The notes under the pieces: model-generated
What the model saw: only the letters and a program-made list of their open reading frames with translations
The model's database searches: none
What the model was told of the DNA's origin: nothing
Shown: positions 42,009 to 52,016 of the stretch, piece after piece
Position numbering within the stretch: the stretch's first letter is position 1
Layout: each line of letters starts with the position of its first letter
DNA from: Dorea longicatena
GTDB taxonomy: Bacteria > Bacillota > Clostridia > Lachnospirales > Lachnospiraceae
Assembly: GCF_024168045.1 (NCBI RefSeq)
Contig: NZ_CP100126.1
Location: 1,319,501-1,383,500 of the forward strand
DNA: 64,000 nucleotides
Reading direction: 5' to 3'
Position numbers and translations under genes: made by a program

Positions 42009-45000
42009 TTATTTGTTTAAGTTTTTATTCGCCGTAGAAAGCATCAGTTTCAACCGGTTCAACTGGTTGACTTCGCTTGCACCTGGGTCGAAATCAATTG
42101 CTACGATATTAGACTCCGGATAGCGTCTGCGAAGTTCTTTGATAACTCCCTTACCTACGACATGGTTCGGCAGGCAGGCGAATGGCTGTGTACATACGAT
42201 ATTTGGCGCACCACTGTGGATCAGCTCTAACATTTCTCCTGTAAGGAACCATCCTTCACCAGTCTGGTTACCAAGAGATACGATGTCCGAAGCCATCTTT
42301 CCAAGATCCTGAATCTTAGCTGGCGGTGTGAAGTGCTTGCTTGCTGCAAATGCTTCAGTTGCCGGAGCACGGAACCATTCCAGAGCTTTGATACCAAGAT
42401 TAGCTGTTGTGGCTTTTTTCTTTTCGAATCCAAGCTTTTCAACCTTGAAGTTCTGGTTGTAGAAGCAGTAGAGCAGGAAGTCCAGGAGATCCGGGACAAC
42501 GGCTTCGGCTCCTTCACTTTCCAGGAGGTCTACCAGGTAGTTATTGGCAGCCGGAAGGAATTTGACGAGAATCTCGCCGACAACGCCGACACGAGGTTTC
42601 TTAATGTCCAGTAATTCAATGTTGTTGTCAAAATCTCCAATGATCTCACGGCAGAGACGTTTGAATTTACGCCTGCTCGGGTAGCCGTTAGACAAGAAGT
42701 CCTGGCATACTTTCACCCATTTTCTGTGCATTGCATTGACAGATCCGGTAACTGCTTCATATGGACGCAGACGATATACACATTTCATAAAAATGTCACC
42801 GAATATAGCACCATAGATGCCTCGTAAGATCAGCTTCGGAGTCAGCTTGAATCCCGGATTGTCTTCCAGACCGCTTAAGTTGATGGAGATAACCGGAATA
42901 TTTCCGTATCCGGCCTTCTTAAGAGCACGGCGGATGAATCCGATGTAGTTGGAAGCACGGCATCCACCGCCGGTCTGACTGATGATCACAGCGATTTTAT
43001 CTGTATCATATTTACCGGAAAGAATTGCTTCCATGATCTGACCGACTACCATCAGAGATGGATAGCAGGCATCATTGTTTACATATTTCAGGCCTACGTC
43101 TACAGCCTGTTTGTTGTCATTAGGCAATACCTGAAGGTTATATCCGGATGCGTTGAATGCAGGCTCCAGAAGCTCGAAATGGATGGGAGACATCTGTGGG
43201 CAGAGAATTGTATAATTCTTACGCATTTCTTTGGTGAATACGACCTTTTTTATTGCAGAAGAATGAATGGTACGTTTTTCCCCACGTTTCTCTCTGACAC
43301 GGATTGCGGCAAGCAGTGATCTGACACGGATTCTTGCGGCGCCTAAGTTATTAACCTCATCGATTTTTAAAGAGGTGTAGATCTTGTCAGAGTCATTCAG
43401 TATTGATGCCACCTGATCGGTTGTAACGGCATCCAAACCACATCCGAAAGAATTTAATTGGATCAGATCCAGGTTGTCTACCGTCTTTACGTAGTTTGCT
43501 GCGGCATACAGACGGGAATGATACATCCACTGGTCCATAACATTGAGCGGATGCTCGGCAGGATTTAAGTGGGAGATGGAATCTTCCGTCAGAACTGCAA
43601 TATTATAAGAATTGATCAGTTCTGGAATACCATGGTTTACTTCCGGGTCGATGTGATACGGACGTCCTGCAAGAACGATACCACGGTTGCCGGTTTCGTT
43701 TAAGAACCTGATCGTCTCTTCGCCTTTTTTCTGCATATCTTTTCTGCAGGCGGCGAGTTCTTCCCAGGCAGTATGCGTTGCTTTTTTGATCTCGTCAGCT
43801 GGGATATGGAACTTTCCAGATAATTCATCAACCAGCCGGTAAGAGATGGTGTCTTCGCTGGCAAAAGAAATAAATGGATGAAGAAAATCTACTTCTCCGT
43901 GAACAATTGCATCAATGTTATTCTTGATATTTTCCGGGTAGGAAGTTACGATCGGACAGTTGTAATGGTTATTGGCTTCCGCAAATTCATTCCTCTCATA
44001 TGGAATGCTAGGATAAAAGATGGTGTGGATACCGTTGTTGATCAGCCATTGTACATGTCCGTGTGCCAGTTTTGCCGGATAACATTCGGATTCACTTGGG
44101 ATGGAATCAATTCCCAGTTCGTATACCTTGCGGTTTGACACAGGAGAAAGAACAACCCGAAATCCCAGTTCATTAAAGAATGTGAACCAGAACGGATAAT
44201 TCTCGTACATGTTCAGTACACGAGGAATACCAATGATTCCGCGAGGAGCATTTTCCTCTGCCAATGGTTCATAATCAAAATAGCGTTTTAATTTATATTC
44301 AAATAAGTTCGGAAGCTTGTTAGTTGTTTTCTGTTTCCCGAGACCACGTTCACAACGGTTACCTGTGATGAACTTACGTCCGCCGCTGAAATGATTGATC
44401 GTCAGGCGGCAGTTATTCGTACATCCCTTGCATTTTGTCATAGTAGTAGAATATTCCATGGCTTCAATATCTTCGATGGAAAGCATGGTTGTACCTTCGC
44501 AGTCAACGTAACGCTCACGTGCGATCAGTGCAGCACCGAATGCGCCCATGATACCGGCAATATCCGGACGAATGGCTTCGCAGTTGGCGATCTTTTCAAA
44601 GCTCCGCAGTACAGCGTTGTTGTAGAATGTTCCTCCCTGAACAACGATGTGTTTACCGAGTTCAGATGCATCGGACACCTTGATAACTTTAAATAATGCG
44701 TTCTTGATTACGGAGTAAGCAAGACCGGCTGAAATATCTGCAACCTCCGCACCCTCTTTCTGAGCCTGTTTTACTTTTGAATTCATGAAAACAGTACAGC
44801 GGGTACCAAGGTCAATCGGGTTTTTGGCAAATAATGCTTCATGAGCAAAATCTTCTACCGTATAATTTAGAGATTTTGCAAATGTTTCAATAAAAGAACC
44901 GCATCCGGATGAACATGCTTCATTCAATTGTACGCTGTCAACCGTCTGATTCTTGATCTTGATACATTTCATATCCTGGCCTCCGATATCCAGGATACAG

Positions 45001-46253
45001 TCTACATCCGGTTCAAAGAAGGATGCGGCATAGTAATGAGAAACTGTCTCTACCTCTCCTTCGTCTAACAGGAGGGCAGCTTTGATCAGTGCCTCACCAT
45101 AGCCGGTAGAGCAGGAGTGAACAATCTCCACGCCTTCCGGCAGTTTACTGTAAATGTCTTTGATGGCAGAGATCGTTGTACCAAGAGGATCTCCTTCATT
45201 ATTATGATAGAAAGAATATAATAAAGTACCGTCTTCGCCTACCAGGGCAGCTTTGGTTGTGGTGGAACCTGCATCAATACCAAGGAATGCTTTTCCCTGA
45301 TAAGTGGCAAGATCCTTCACAGGTACCTGATGTTTTGCATGACGGTTTTCGAATTCTTTAAAATCTGCTTCCGTTGCAAACAGCGGCTCCATACGATCCA
45401 CTTCGAATTCCATTTTGATCTTTCCTTCCAGACGGTGCTGCATATCAATGAGAGGCACGTCCAGATCTTTCTTTGAATTCAGAGCAGAACCGGCTGCTGC
45501 AAACAGATGGGAATGTGTCGGGGCGATGATGTGTTCATCGTCCAGCTTCAGTGTGCGGATGAAAGCTTCGCGCAGTTCAGAGAGGAAATGAAGAGGTCCT
45601 CCTAAGAATGCAACATGTCCGCGGATTGGTTTACCACAGGCCAGTCCGCTGATAGTCTGGTTGACAACTGCCTGAAATATAGAAGCAGCAAGGTCTTCTT
45701 TGGCAGCACCATCATTGATCAGAGGCTGGATATCCGTCTTGGCAAATACACCACATCGTGCAGCAATGGTATAGAGAGCTTTATAATTTTTTGCATATTC
45801 GTTCAGTCCGGAGGCGTCAGTCTGTAAAAGAGATGCCATCTGATCGATGAAGGATCCTGTACCACCGGCACAGACGCCGTTCATACGCTGCTCTACATTA
45901 CCACCTTCAAAGTAGATAATCTTGGCATCTTCCCCGCCGAGTTCGATAGCAACGTCTGTCTGAGGTGCATAGTCCTGGAGAGCAGTAGATACAGCGATCA
46001 CTTCCTGTACAAACGGTACACCAAGATGTTTCGCAAGAGTCAGTCCGCCGGAACCGGTAATGACCGGTGATGCATGGACAGGACCTAATTTATGTACCGC
46101 TCTTCCTAACAGATCGGAAAGAGTTTCCTGGATGTTCGCGAAATGCCTCTCATAATCAGAAAATACCACTTCATTATTCTCATCTAATATGGCAATCTTT
46201 ACGGTTGTAGAACCGATGTCGATACCAAGTGCGTATAATTCTTTTTGATTCAT
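42009..46253 (-). CDS. Giant 2-hydroxyacyl-CoA dehydratase-type activase/reductase fusion
   Basis: A 1414-residue protein. Two BadF/BcrA-type ATPase domains lie at about 1-265 ([14 protein letters not shown]; cluster Cys128 in CAGGTGSF) and 320-585 ([13 protein letters not shown]; Cys447 and Cys451 in [18 protein letters not shown]). A C-x2-C-x3-C group follows at 608-615 (CKGCTNNC), then a DUF2229 region and a C-terminal HgdB-like half with [12 protein letters not shown] and [13 protein letters not shown]. Small activators of this class use ATP to push electrons at low potential into 2-hydroxyacyl-CoA dehydratases. This one carries both parts in one chain. GGAG precedes the start. The real substrate is unknown. 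Confidence 0.88.
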   Translation of the reverse strand: MNQKELYALGIDIGSTTVKIAILDENNEVVFSDYERHFANIQETLSDLLGRAVHKLGPVHASPVITGSGGLTLAKHLGVPFVQEVIAVSTALQDYAPQTDVAIELGGEDAKIIYFEGGNVEQRMNGVCAGGTGSFIDQMASLLQTDASGLNEYAKNYKALYTIAARCGVFAKTDIQPLINDGAAKEDLAASIFQAVVNQTISGLACGKPIRGHVAFLGGPLHFLSELREAFIRTLKLDDEHIIAPTHSHLFAAAGSALNSKKDLDVPLIDMQHRLEGKIKMEFEVDRMEPLFATEADFKEFENRHAKHQVPVKDLATYQGKAFLGIDAGSTTTKAALVGEDGTLLYSFYHNNEGDPLGTTISAIKDIYSKLPEGVEIVHSCSTGYGEALIKAALLLDEGEVETVSHYYAASFFEPDVDCILDIGGQDMKCIKIKNQTVDSVQLNEACSSGCGSFIETFAKSLNYTVEDFAHEALFAKNPIDLGTRCTVFMNSKVKQAQKEGAEVADISAGLAYSVIKNALFKVIKVSDASELGKHIVVQGGTFYNNAVLRSFEKIANCEAIRPDIAGIMGAFGAALIARERYVDCEGTTMLSIEDIEAMEYSTTMTKCKGCTNNCRLTINHFSGGRKFITGNRCERGLGKQKTTNKLPNLFEYKLKRYFDYEPLAEENAPRGIIGIPRVLNMYENYPFWFTFFNELGFRVVLSPVSNRKVYELGIDSIPSESECYPAKLAHGHVQWLINNGIHTIFYPSIPYERNEFAEANNHYNCPIVTSYPENIKNNIDAIVHGEVDFLHPFISFASEDTISYRLVDELSGKFHIPADEIKKATHTAWEELAACRKDMQKKGEETIRFLNETGNRGIVLAGRPYHIDPEVNHGIPELINSYNIAVLTEDSISHLNPAEHPLNVMDQWMYHSRLYAAANYVKTVDNLDLIQLNSFGCGLDAVTTDQVASILNDSDKIYTSLKIDEVNNLGAARIRVRSLLAAIRVREKRGEKRTIHSSAIKKVVFTKEMRKNYTILCPQMSPIHFELLEPAFNASGYNLQVLPNDNKQAVDVGLKYVNNDACYPSLMVVGQIMEAILSGKYDTDKIAVIISQTGGGCRASNYIGFIRRALKKAGYGNIPVISINLSGLEDNPGFKLTPKLILRGIYGAIFGDIFMKCVYRLRPYEAVTGSVNAMHRKWVKVCQDFLSNGYPSRRKFKRLCREIIGDFDNNIELLDIKKPRVGVVGEILVKFLPAANNYLVDLLESEGAEAVVPDLLDFLLYCFYNQNFKVEKLGFEKKKATTANLGIKALEWFRAPATEAFAASKHFTPPAKIQDLGKMASDIVSLGNQTGEGWFLTGEMLELIHSGAPNIVCTQPFACLPNHVVGKGVIKELRRRYPESNIVAIDFDPGASEVNQLNRLKLMLSTANKNLNK

Positions 46254-46331
46254 ATTATGTAACTCCTTATCATGTTAATCTATATGTCTTTCTTCTTATT
46301 AAATGCATTTTGCTTAATTGCAACCTGTAAC

Positions 46332-46360
46332 ATTATACGACAAAAGTTCTCAAAAGACAA
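46332..46360 (-). promoter_or_regulatory. Promoter of the dehydratase-type fusion gene
   Basis: Minus strand TTGTCT (46355-46360), 17-bp spacer, TATAAT (46332-46337). Confidence 0.7.
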
Positions 46361-46411
46361 TTAACAAATGTTGAAGATATGTTAAAAAGAGATGAACTTT
46401 ACTTGGCACAA

Positions 46412-46440
46412 TTGACAAATATCAGTTGGGAAGGTAGAAT
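46412..46440 (+). promoter_or_regulatory. Promoter of the rhomboid-like gene and pyk
   Basis: Perfect TTGACA (46412-46417), 17-bp spacer, TAGAAT (46435-46440). Confidence 0.75.
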
Positions 46441-46477
46441 ATCTACAGTGTGAGAATAAACGTAAAGGAGCAGTTAT

Positions 46478-47350
46478 ATGAACAATTGGTTAGATAAACT
46501 TGAACGGAAATTTAGCAGATATGCTATTCCAAATTTGATCACATATATTATAATATTATATGCAGCCGGATTTGCGCTGGAGTTGATTAACCCGACGTTC
46601 TATAGCCAGTTTTTAAGTCTGGATGCCAGCAAGATTCTCCAGGGGCAGATATGGAGAATTGTTACATTTATTATCCAGCCTCCGTCTGACAGTCTGATCT
46701 TTATTGCATTTGCATTGTATCTCTATTATATGATAGGGAAGCAGTTAGAGGCAGCGTGGGGGGCGTTTCGTTTTAATCTGTATTTCTTTTCGGGAATGCT
46801 CTTTATTGTACTGGGAGCCATACTGGCATATTTACTGACAGGCACTGTGTTACCAATGGATACATGGTATCTGAATTTATCGTTATTCTTTGCATTTGCA
46901 GCACTGTATCCGGATATCCAGCTGTTATTATTTTTCGTTATTCCGATTAAGATCAAATGGTTGGCTATACTTGATGGCTTGTATTTTATCTATGCGATTG
47001 TGCAGGCTTTTCTTCCGGCCTACGGCGGAGGTGTTTTCGGTATATATTATAAGGCGAATGCGCTTGCAGCATTTATCTCAATACTGAACTTTATCATTTT
47101 TTTCCTGAGTTCACGTAATATGAAGCCTTACACACCAGGTCAGATGAAAAGAAAGAATGATTTCAAACGCAAGATGAGATATGCGGAAAGACCGGTAAAC
47201 AGCTATGCAAATGGGGCAAAACACAGATGCGCAGTCTGCGGAAGAACAGAACTGGATGATCCGAATCTGGAATTCCGGTATTGTTCAAAATGTAATGGCA
47301 ATTATGAATATTGCCAGGATCATTTGTTCACACATACACATGTTAAATAA
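46478..47350 (+). CDS. Rhomboid-like membrane protein with C-terminal zinc-ribbon, probably inactive as protease
   Basis: A 290-residue protein with about six membrane segments (residues 20-215) in a rhomboid-like arrangement, then a basic linker (KRKNDFKRKMRYAERP). A Cys-rich end carries CAVCGRTELDD and YCSKCNGNYEYCQDH, likely a zinc ribbon. The serine protease motif GxSG expected in the fourth segment is not present; the matching area reads YLNLSLFFAF. Hence a pseudo-rhomboid is likelier than a protease. Pyruvate kinase follows 22 bp downstream. Confidence 0.75.
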   Translation: MNNWLDKLERKFSRYAIPNLITYIIILYAAGFALELINPTFYSQFLSLDASKILQGQIWRIVTFIIQPPSDSLIFIAFALYLYYMIGKQLEAAWGAFRFNLYFFSGMLFIVLGAILAYLLTGTVLPMDTWYLNLSLFFAFAALYPDIQLLLFFVIPIKIKWLAILDGLYFIYAIVQAFLPAYGGGVFGIYYKANALAAFISILNFIIFFLSSRNMKPYTPGQMKRKNDFKRKMRYAERPVNSYANGAKHRCAVCGRTELDDPNLEFRYCSKCNGNYEYCQDHLFTHTHVK

Positions 47351-47372
47351 CTAAGAGAGGAATAGGAGAAAT

Positions 47373-48815
47373 ATGAAAAAAACAAAAATTATCTGTACAA
47401 TGGGACCAAATACAAATGATGAAACCATGATGAGAAAGTTAGTTCAGAATGGAATGGACATTGCAAGATTTAACTTTTCACACGGTGATCATGAAGAACA
47501 GAAGGGCCGTATGGATATGTTAAAGAAGATTCGTGAAGAAGAGAACAAACCGATCGCAATTCTTCTGGATACAAAAGGACCTGAGATCCGTACAGGTGTA
47601 TTAAAAGATGGAAAGAAAGTACAGCTTGAAGCAGGAGAGACATTTACCCTGACAACAGACGAGATTGTCGGAGATAACAAGATTGTTTCTATTACATACA
47701 AAGGTCTGGTAGAAGATGTCAAAGCCGGAAGTACGATCCTGATCGATGATGGTCTGATTGAACTGAAAGTAAAAGATAAAAAGGGAAATAACATCAATTG
47801 TGAAATTGTCAATGGCGGCGAGCTCGGAGAAAAGAAAGGTGTTAATGTACCAAACGTTGCGATCCGTCTTCCAGCTATCACAGATAAAGACCGTGATGAC
47901 CTGAAATTCGGTGTGGAGCAGGGTGTAGATTTTATTGCAGCTTCATTTGTCAGAAATGCAGAATGTATTCTGGAGATCAAATCATTCTTAAGAGAATGTA
48001 AGGCTCCGTATATTCCTGTAATTGCAAAAATCGAGAACTTTGAAGCAATCAAGAATATTGATGAGATTATCCGTTGCGCAGACGGAATCATGGTAGCCAG
48101 AGGAGATCTTGGTGTTGAAATTCCGGCAGAGGAAGTTCCATACCTTCAGAAGACAATTATCCAGAAATGTAACGATAACTTTAAACCGGTTATCACAGCT
48201 ACACAGATGCTTGATTCTATGATGCGTAATCCACGTCCTACAAGAGCGGAGGTTACAGATGTTGCCAATGCGGTATATGACGGAACAGATGCAGTCATGC
48301 TTTCCGGAGAGACAGCTCAGGGTAAATATCCGTTAGAAGCTTTACAGATGATGGTTCATATTGTTGAAAATACAGAGGAGCATCTGGATTATGATATGAT
48401 CCTTAGAAAAGCAGGAGAACACAGACTTAAGAGTGCATCCAGCGCACTTGCAAATGCAACAGTAACAACGGCTAATAATCTTCGTGCTAAATGTATCGTA
48501 ACACCAACTGTATCAGGTGCTACGGCAAGAGTTGTATCTAAGTTCAAACCTAAGACAGGTATTATCGGTATCAGCCCGGATGAGGCAACACTGAGAAGAA
48601 TGCAGATCAACTGGGGAGTTATGCCGCTGAAATCAGTTGCTGTATATACAACAGAAGATATCTGTGATACGGCAATCGATCTGATCTGTGCAAAGAAGCT
48701 TGCAGAAGCAGGAGACATGGTTGTATTAACGCTTGGAATTCCATCTACAAATGTATCTGAGAACAGAACAGTAAGTAACATGATGAGAATTGCGATGGTA
48801 GATGACAGAAAATAA
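47373..48815 (+). CDS. pyk: Pyruvate kinase
   Basis: Last step of glycolysis. The 480 residues start KKTKIICTMGPNTNDE, have active-site ARFNFSHGDHEE, catalytic lysine in PVIAKIENFEAI, the VARGDLGVE metal site and ATQMLDSMMRNPRPTRAE. The C-terminal domain is the ordinary one. The extra PEP-utiliser-like domain of some Bacillus enzymes is absent. AGAGAGGAATAGGAG precedes the start. Confidence 0.97.
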   Translation: MKKTKIICTMGPNTNDETMMRKLVQNGMDIARFNFSHGDHEEQKGRMDMLKKIREEENKPIAILLDTKGPEIRTGVLKDGKKVQLEAGETFTLTTDEIVGDNKIVSITYKGLVEDVKAGSTILIDDGLIELKVKDKKGNNINCEIVNGGELGEKKGVNVPNVAIRLPAITDKDRDDLKFGVEQGVDFIAASFVRNAECILEIKSFLRECKAPYIPVIAKIENFEAIKNIDEIIRCADGIMVARGDLGVEIPAEEVPYLQKTIIQKCNDNFKPVITATQMLDSMMRNPRPTRAEVTDVANAVYDGTDAVMLSGETAQGKYPLEALQMMVHIVENTEEHLDYDMILRKAGEHRLKSASSALANATVTTANNLRAKCIVTPTVSGATARVVSKFKPKTGIIGISPDEATLRRMQINWGVMPLKSVAVYTTEDICDTAIDLICAKKLAEAGDMVVLTLGIPSTNVSENRTVSNMMRIAMVDDRK

Positions 48816-48845
48816 AAATAGTAAATAAGCAGGACTGCTTATAAA

Positions 48846-48898
48846 GAACCAGAAAGCAACGAGGCTGAATCAGCCTGGGCTTTCTGGTTTTTTGCATG
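48846..48898 (+). terminator. Terminator after pyk
   Basis: AACCAGAAAGC ... GCTTTCTGGTT around an inner GGCTGA/TCAGCC hairpin, then TTTTTGC. Confidence 0.88.
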
Positions 48899-48917
48899 TT
48901 TTTGAGAAAGTTTCTCC

Positions 48918-48946
48918 TTGACATACAGTGAAAATTCACTTATAGT
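48918..48946 (+). promoter_or_regulatory. Promoter of trmB-like/lysA operon with embedded inverted repeat
   Basis: TTGACA (48918-48923), 17-bp spacer, TATAGT (48941-48946). The spacer contains AGTGAA-AA-TTCACT (48927-48940), a perfect 6-bp-arm inverted repeat, and overlaps a second dyad CACT-TAT-AGTG (48937-48947). A protein bound there would block polymerase, so it is a candidate autoregulatory operator. Confidence 0.75.
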
Positions 48947-48991
48947 GTTCCTGTAGAGAACTACTAAAGAACCAAAAGGTGGATGACGAAG

Positions 48992-49705
48992 ATGGAACAG
49001 ACATCATTTACAGAGCGCCTGATGGAATTCGGACTCACAAGACAAGAAGCAAGCATTTATCAGTGCCTGCTGACAGAGGGAAAGGTAACTGGATACGAAG
49101 TTGCTAAACAGACCGGAATATCCAGATCCAATGCATATAATTCTCTGGCTAGTATGACAGAGAAAGGTGCGGCTTACCTTGTAGAAGAGGCCAGTACCAG
49201 AAAATATGTGCCTGTCCCGCTTAACGAATTCTGTAAGAATCGTATCCGTAAGCTGGAGGAATCCGGAAAATGGCTGCAGGAACATATGCCGACGGAGAAA
49301 GCGTATGTAGAAGGATACATTACAATTGAAGGCGCAGAGAATATACTGAATAAGATAAAGAATCTGTTATCTCAGGTTGATCAAAGAGTCTATATCAGTT
49401 GTACAAGAAATTATCTGCTGCTTCTGATCCGGGAGCTTGATACATTGATGGAAGAAAGAAAAAAAGTGGTGATTATCACCGATCAACCGGCGACCTTTCA
49501 CAATGCAAAAGTATATTTTGGAGAAAACAGAGGAATGCAGATAGGAATCATTGCCGATTCGAAATATGTACTGACAGGTGAATACGGAGAGGGGAGTATG
49601 AATACATGTCTCTATTCCGGACAGAAAAACTTTGTAGAATTGTACAAAACAGCACTTGCGAATGAGATAAAGTTATTATCTATACGAGAGGAGAACAAGG
49701 ATTGA
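48992..49705 (+). CDS. TrmB-family transcriptional regulator
   Basis: A 237-residue protein from ATG 48992 (AAAGGTGG eight bases upstream; an in-frame ATG at 48983 touches the site). An N-terminal winged HTH (LMEFGLTRQEASIYQCLL, VAKQTGISRSNAYNSL) is followed by a TrmB-type effector domain (AENILNKIKNLLSQVDQRVY). TrmB proteins mostly sense sugars in archaea; bacterial members are little studied. Here the stop overlaps the start of lysA (TGATG), which points to control of that gene or of itself. Confidence 0.88.
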   Translation: MEQTSFTERLMEFGLTRQEASIYQCLLTEGKVTGYEVAKQTGISRSNAYNSLASMTEKGAAYLVEEASTRKYVPVPLNEFCKNRIRKLEESGKWLQEHMPTEKAYVEGYITIEGAENILNKIKNLLSQVDQRVYISCTRNYLLLLIRELDTLMEERKKVVIITDQPATFHNAKVYFGENRGMQIGIIADSKYVLTGEYGEGSMNTCLYSGQKNFVELYKTALANEIKLLSIREENKD

Positions 49706-50979
49706 TGAAAAAAGAACCATTTGTAACAAAAGCACAGTTAGACGAGATTATTAAAACTTATCCGACACCGTTTCATTTATATGACGAAAAAGGAATCCGT
49801 GAGAATATGAAAGCTTTAAAAGAAGCATTTTCGTGGAATAAAGGATACAGAGAGTATTTTGCGGTAAAGGCAACGCCAAATCCGTTTCTGATCAATATTT
49901 TAAGAGAGTATGGATGCGGATGTGACTGTTCTTCCTATACAGAGCTGATGCTTTCCGATGCGATCGGGGCAACAGGAGAGGACATCATGTTTTCTTCGAA
50001 TGATACTCCGGCAGAAGAATTTGTACTGGCAGACAAGCTGAATGCAATCATCAATCTGGATGATATCACACACATTGATTTTCTTGAAGAAGCAATCGGA
50101 CATATTCCGGAGACGATCAGCTGCCGCTACAATCCGGGTGGAATGTTCAAGATCAGTAATGACATCATGGATAATCCGGGAGATGCGAAATATGGAATGA
50201 CAACAGAACAGTTATTTGATGCATTTAAGATTTTAAAGGAAAAAGGTGCCAAAGAATTCGGCATTCATGCATTCCTTGCAAGTAATACAGTAACCAATGA
50301 GTATTATCCGATGCTTGCGAAAGTTCTGTTCGAAGTTGCAGTAAAGCTTCAGAAAGAAACAGGTGTACATATCAAATTCATTAACCTGTCCGGTGGTGTA
50401 GGTATCCCTTATAAACCAGATCAGGAGCCAAATGATATCCGTGCGATTGGTGATGGTGTGCGCCGCGTATATGAAGAAGTACTGGTACCTGCCGGTATGG
50501 GCGATGTGGCAATCTATACAGAGATGGGACGTTTTATGATGGGACCTTACGGATGCCTGGTTACAACGGCAATTCATGAAAAGCATACACACAAAGAATA
50601 TATTGGTGTAGACGCATGTGCAGTTAACCTGATGCGTCCTGCTATGTACGGAGCTTATCATCACATTACTGTAATGGGTAAAGAAAATGCACCTTGCGAT
50701 CACAAATATGATATAACAGGATCGTTGTGTGAAAACAATGATAAATTTGCAATCGACCGTATGCTTCCGAAGATTGATATGGGTGATGTGCTGGTAATTC
50801 ATGATACGGGAGCACATGGCTTCTCTATGGGATATAATTACAATGGAAAATTAAAATCTGCCGAAGTGCTTCTGAAAGAAGACGGGACTACACAACTGAT
50901 CAGAAGAGCAGAAACACCGGCTGATTATTTCGCAACATTCGACTGCTTTGATATCGGAAAAAAACTGATTGAAAAATAG
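49705..50979 (+). CDS. lysA: Diaminopimelate decarboxylase-like PLP enzyme
   Basis: Group IV PLP decarboxylase of 424 residues. The PLP lysine lies in REYFAVKATPNPF, a Gly-rich phosphate loop in NLSGGVGIPYKPDQE, EMGRFMMGPYGCLV for the cofactor, and the C-terminal catalytic segment GSLCENNDKFA. Expected to convert meso-diaminopimelate to lysine. ATG 49705 overlaps the regulator stop. The grouping with TrmB but no other lysine gene is unusual. A related amino-acid decarboxylase activity cannot be excluded. Confidence 0.88.
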   Translation: MKKEPFVTKAQLDEIIKTYPTPFHLYDEKGIRENMKALKEAFSWNKGYREYFAVKATPNPFLINILREYGCGCDCSSYTELMLSDAIGATGEDIMFSSNDTPAEEFVLADKLNAIINLDDITHIDFLEEAIGHIPETISCRYNPGGMFKISNDIMDNPGDAKYGMTTEQLFDAFKILKEKGAKEFGIHAFLASNTVTNEYYPMLAKVLFEVAVKLQKETGVHIKFINLSGGVGIPYKPDQEPNDIRAIGDGVRRVYEEVLVPAGMGDVAIYTEMGRFMMGPYGCLVTTAIHEKHTHKEYIGVDACAVNLMRPAMYGAYHHITVMGKENAPCDHKYDITGSLCENNDKFAIDRMLPKIDMGDVLVIHDTGAHGFSMGYNYNGKLKSAEVLLKEDGTTQLIRRAETPADYFATFDCFDIGKKLIEK

Positions 50980-51007
50980 TTGTGGAAAAAATCAGGTTTA
51001 GATATAA

Positions 51008-51049
51008 TGATAGTGTCCTTTCAATTAAGAAACGGGCACTATCATTTTT
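51008..51049 (+). terminator. Terminator after lysA
   Basis: AATGATAGTGTCC ... GGGCACTATCATT then TTTTA. It overlaps the leader of the lipoprotein gene, whose start is 18 bases on. Confidence 0.8.
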
Positions 51050-51066
51050 TATGAGGAGGCAATAAA

Positions 51067-51708
51067 ATGAAAAAACATGGTGTACTGGCGCTGGTGCTGG
51101 CCGGAGTGATGTTACTGTTATGCGGATGTGGAGGTATGACAACGGACGATGCAATGGATTATGTACAGTCTGCCTTGGATTGTGGATACAAAGCAGAAGT
51201 TAAGAAGTATGCCGAGATAACAGAGACGACAGAAAAAGAAGCCAAAAAAGAATACGAGACAAATCTTGATACAATTATGAAAGAAGCCGGCTTTGATGAC
51301 ACCGGTGTATCAGATGAATTAAAAGCGGACTATCGTTCGATGTTTGAAAAAATGTTAAAGAGTGCAAATTATAAAGTGAAAGAAGCAAAAGAAACAGAAG
51401 ATGATGAATTTACTGTAACTGTTGAAGTGTGTCCGTTTACGGCATTTTCTACTGTATCAGATGAGCTTGATCAATGGGTGACAGACACATATTCGAATGT
51501 AGAAACAATTCCATCAGATGAAGAGCTTAATGAGGCGATTATGCGGAAGATGTATGAAATTATGAGTGCAAAACTCGCTGACCCGACGTATGGCGATAAG
51601 ATGGAAAAAGAAGTTCACGTAAAGGTGAATAAAGACGGAGCATATTATATTCCGAATGATGATCTCACGGCAGTAGATGATGCATTGTTCCCGCAGAATC
51701 AGCTTTAG
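51067..51708 (+). CDS. Predicted lipoprotein, DUF5105-like
   Basis: A 213-residue protein with a lipoprotein signal peptide: MKKHGVLALVLAGVMLLL then C-G-C, so the modified cysteine is near residue 21. The rest is acidic and helical with no catalytic motif I recognise, similar to small DUF5105-type surface lipoproteins. GAGGAGG precedes the start. It sits after the lysA terminator, so its promoter must lie inside or before that hairpin or rely on readthrough. Function unknown. Confidence 0.8.
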   Translation: MKKHGVLALVLAGVMLLLCGCGGMTTDDAMDYVQSALDCGYKAEVKKYAEITETTEKEAKKEYETNLDTIMKEAGFDDTGVSDELKADYRSMFEKMLKSANYKVKEAKETEDDEFTVTVEVCPFTAFSTVSDELDQWVTDTYSNVETIPSDEELNEAIMRKMYEIMSAKLADPTYGDKMEKEVHVKVNKDGAYYIPNDDLTAVDDALFPQNQL

Positions 51709-52016
51709 GTTCCGGTAAACAAAATATGAATTAAAAACTATGTAAAACACAGGTTTTGGGGATTGACATCCCTGGAATCTGTGTTGTATTATATACAAAA
51801 ATAATTGAATAACATTCTGTTGTTCGGTCTTATTTAATTTCAGATAAATGATCAAAAGGCAGGTCATGCTTCTCATATGACGTTGCCAGACAACCCATTT
51901 ATAATCTATCCAAGTGAATATGGAATAATCTGACAGATTTTACGTTGTGTTTGACATGGAAAGGAGGTATTTACAACGGTCGGATTAATATAAATAACAA
52001 GAAAGAGAGGAATTGT
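51709..52016 (+). promoter_or_regulatory. Long leader and promoter of the surface protein gene
   Basis: Non-coding stretch of 308 bases. It holds a promoter (TTGACA 51763-51768, 18-bp spacer, TATTAT 51787-51792), a possible hairpin over the promoter (ACACAG ... CTGTGT, 51747-51784), a two-part stem-loop (see 51844-51902), and AGAGAGG before the start at 52017. A second TTGACA near 51951 has no good -10. I see no gene in it. Confidence 0.6.
51844..51902 (+). promoter_or_regulatory. Structured 5' leader element, class unknown
   Basis: Outer stem ATAAATG (51844-51850) with CATTTAT (51896-51902). An internal loop has ATCAAAA on one side and AGACAACC on the other. The inner stem is GGCA-g-GTCAT (51858-51867) with ATGAC-gt-TGCC (51877-51887), and the terminal loop is nine bases. 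It lies about 50 bases after the predicted transcript start and 115 bases before the start codon. I match it to no riboswitch class I know. Whether it binds a ligand or protein is unknown. Confidence 0.5.

Noticed and set aside
51844..51902. c-di-GMP-I or c-di-GMP-II riboswitch
   Set aside because: The conserved core bases of either class are not present; kept only as an unclassified structured leader.
51951..51956. TTGACA as promoter just before the surface-protein gene
   Set aside because: No acceptable -10 element at 16-18 bases; the ribosome-site-like sequence occupies that position.
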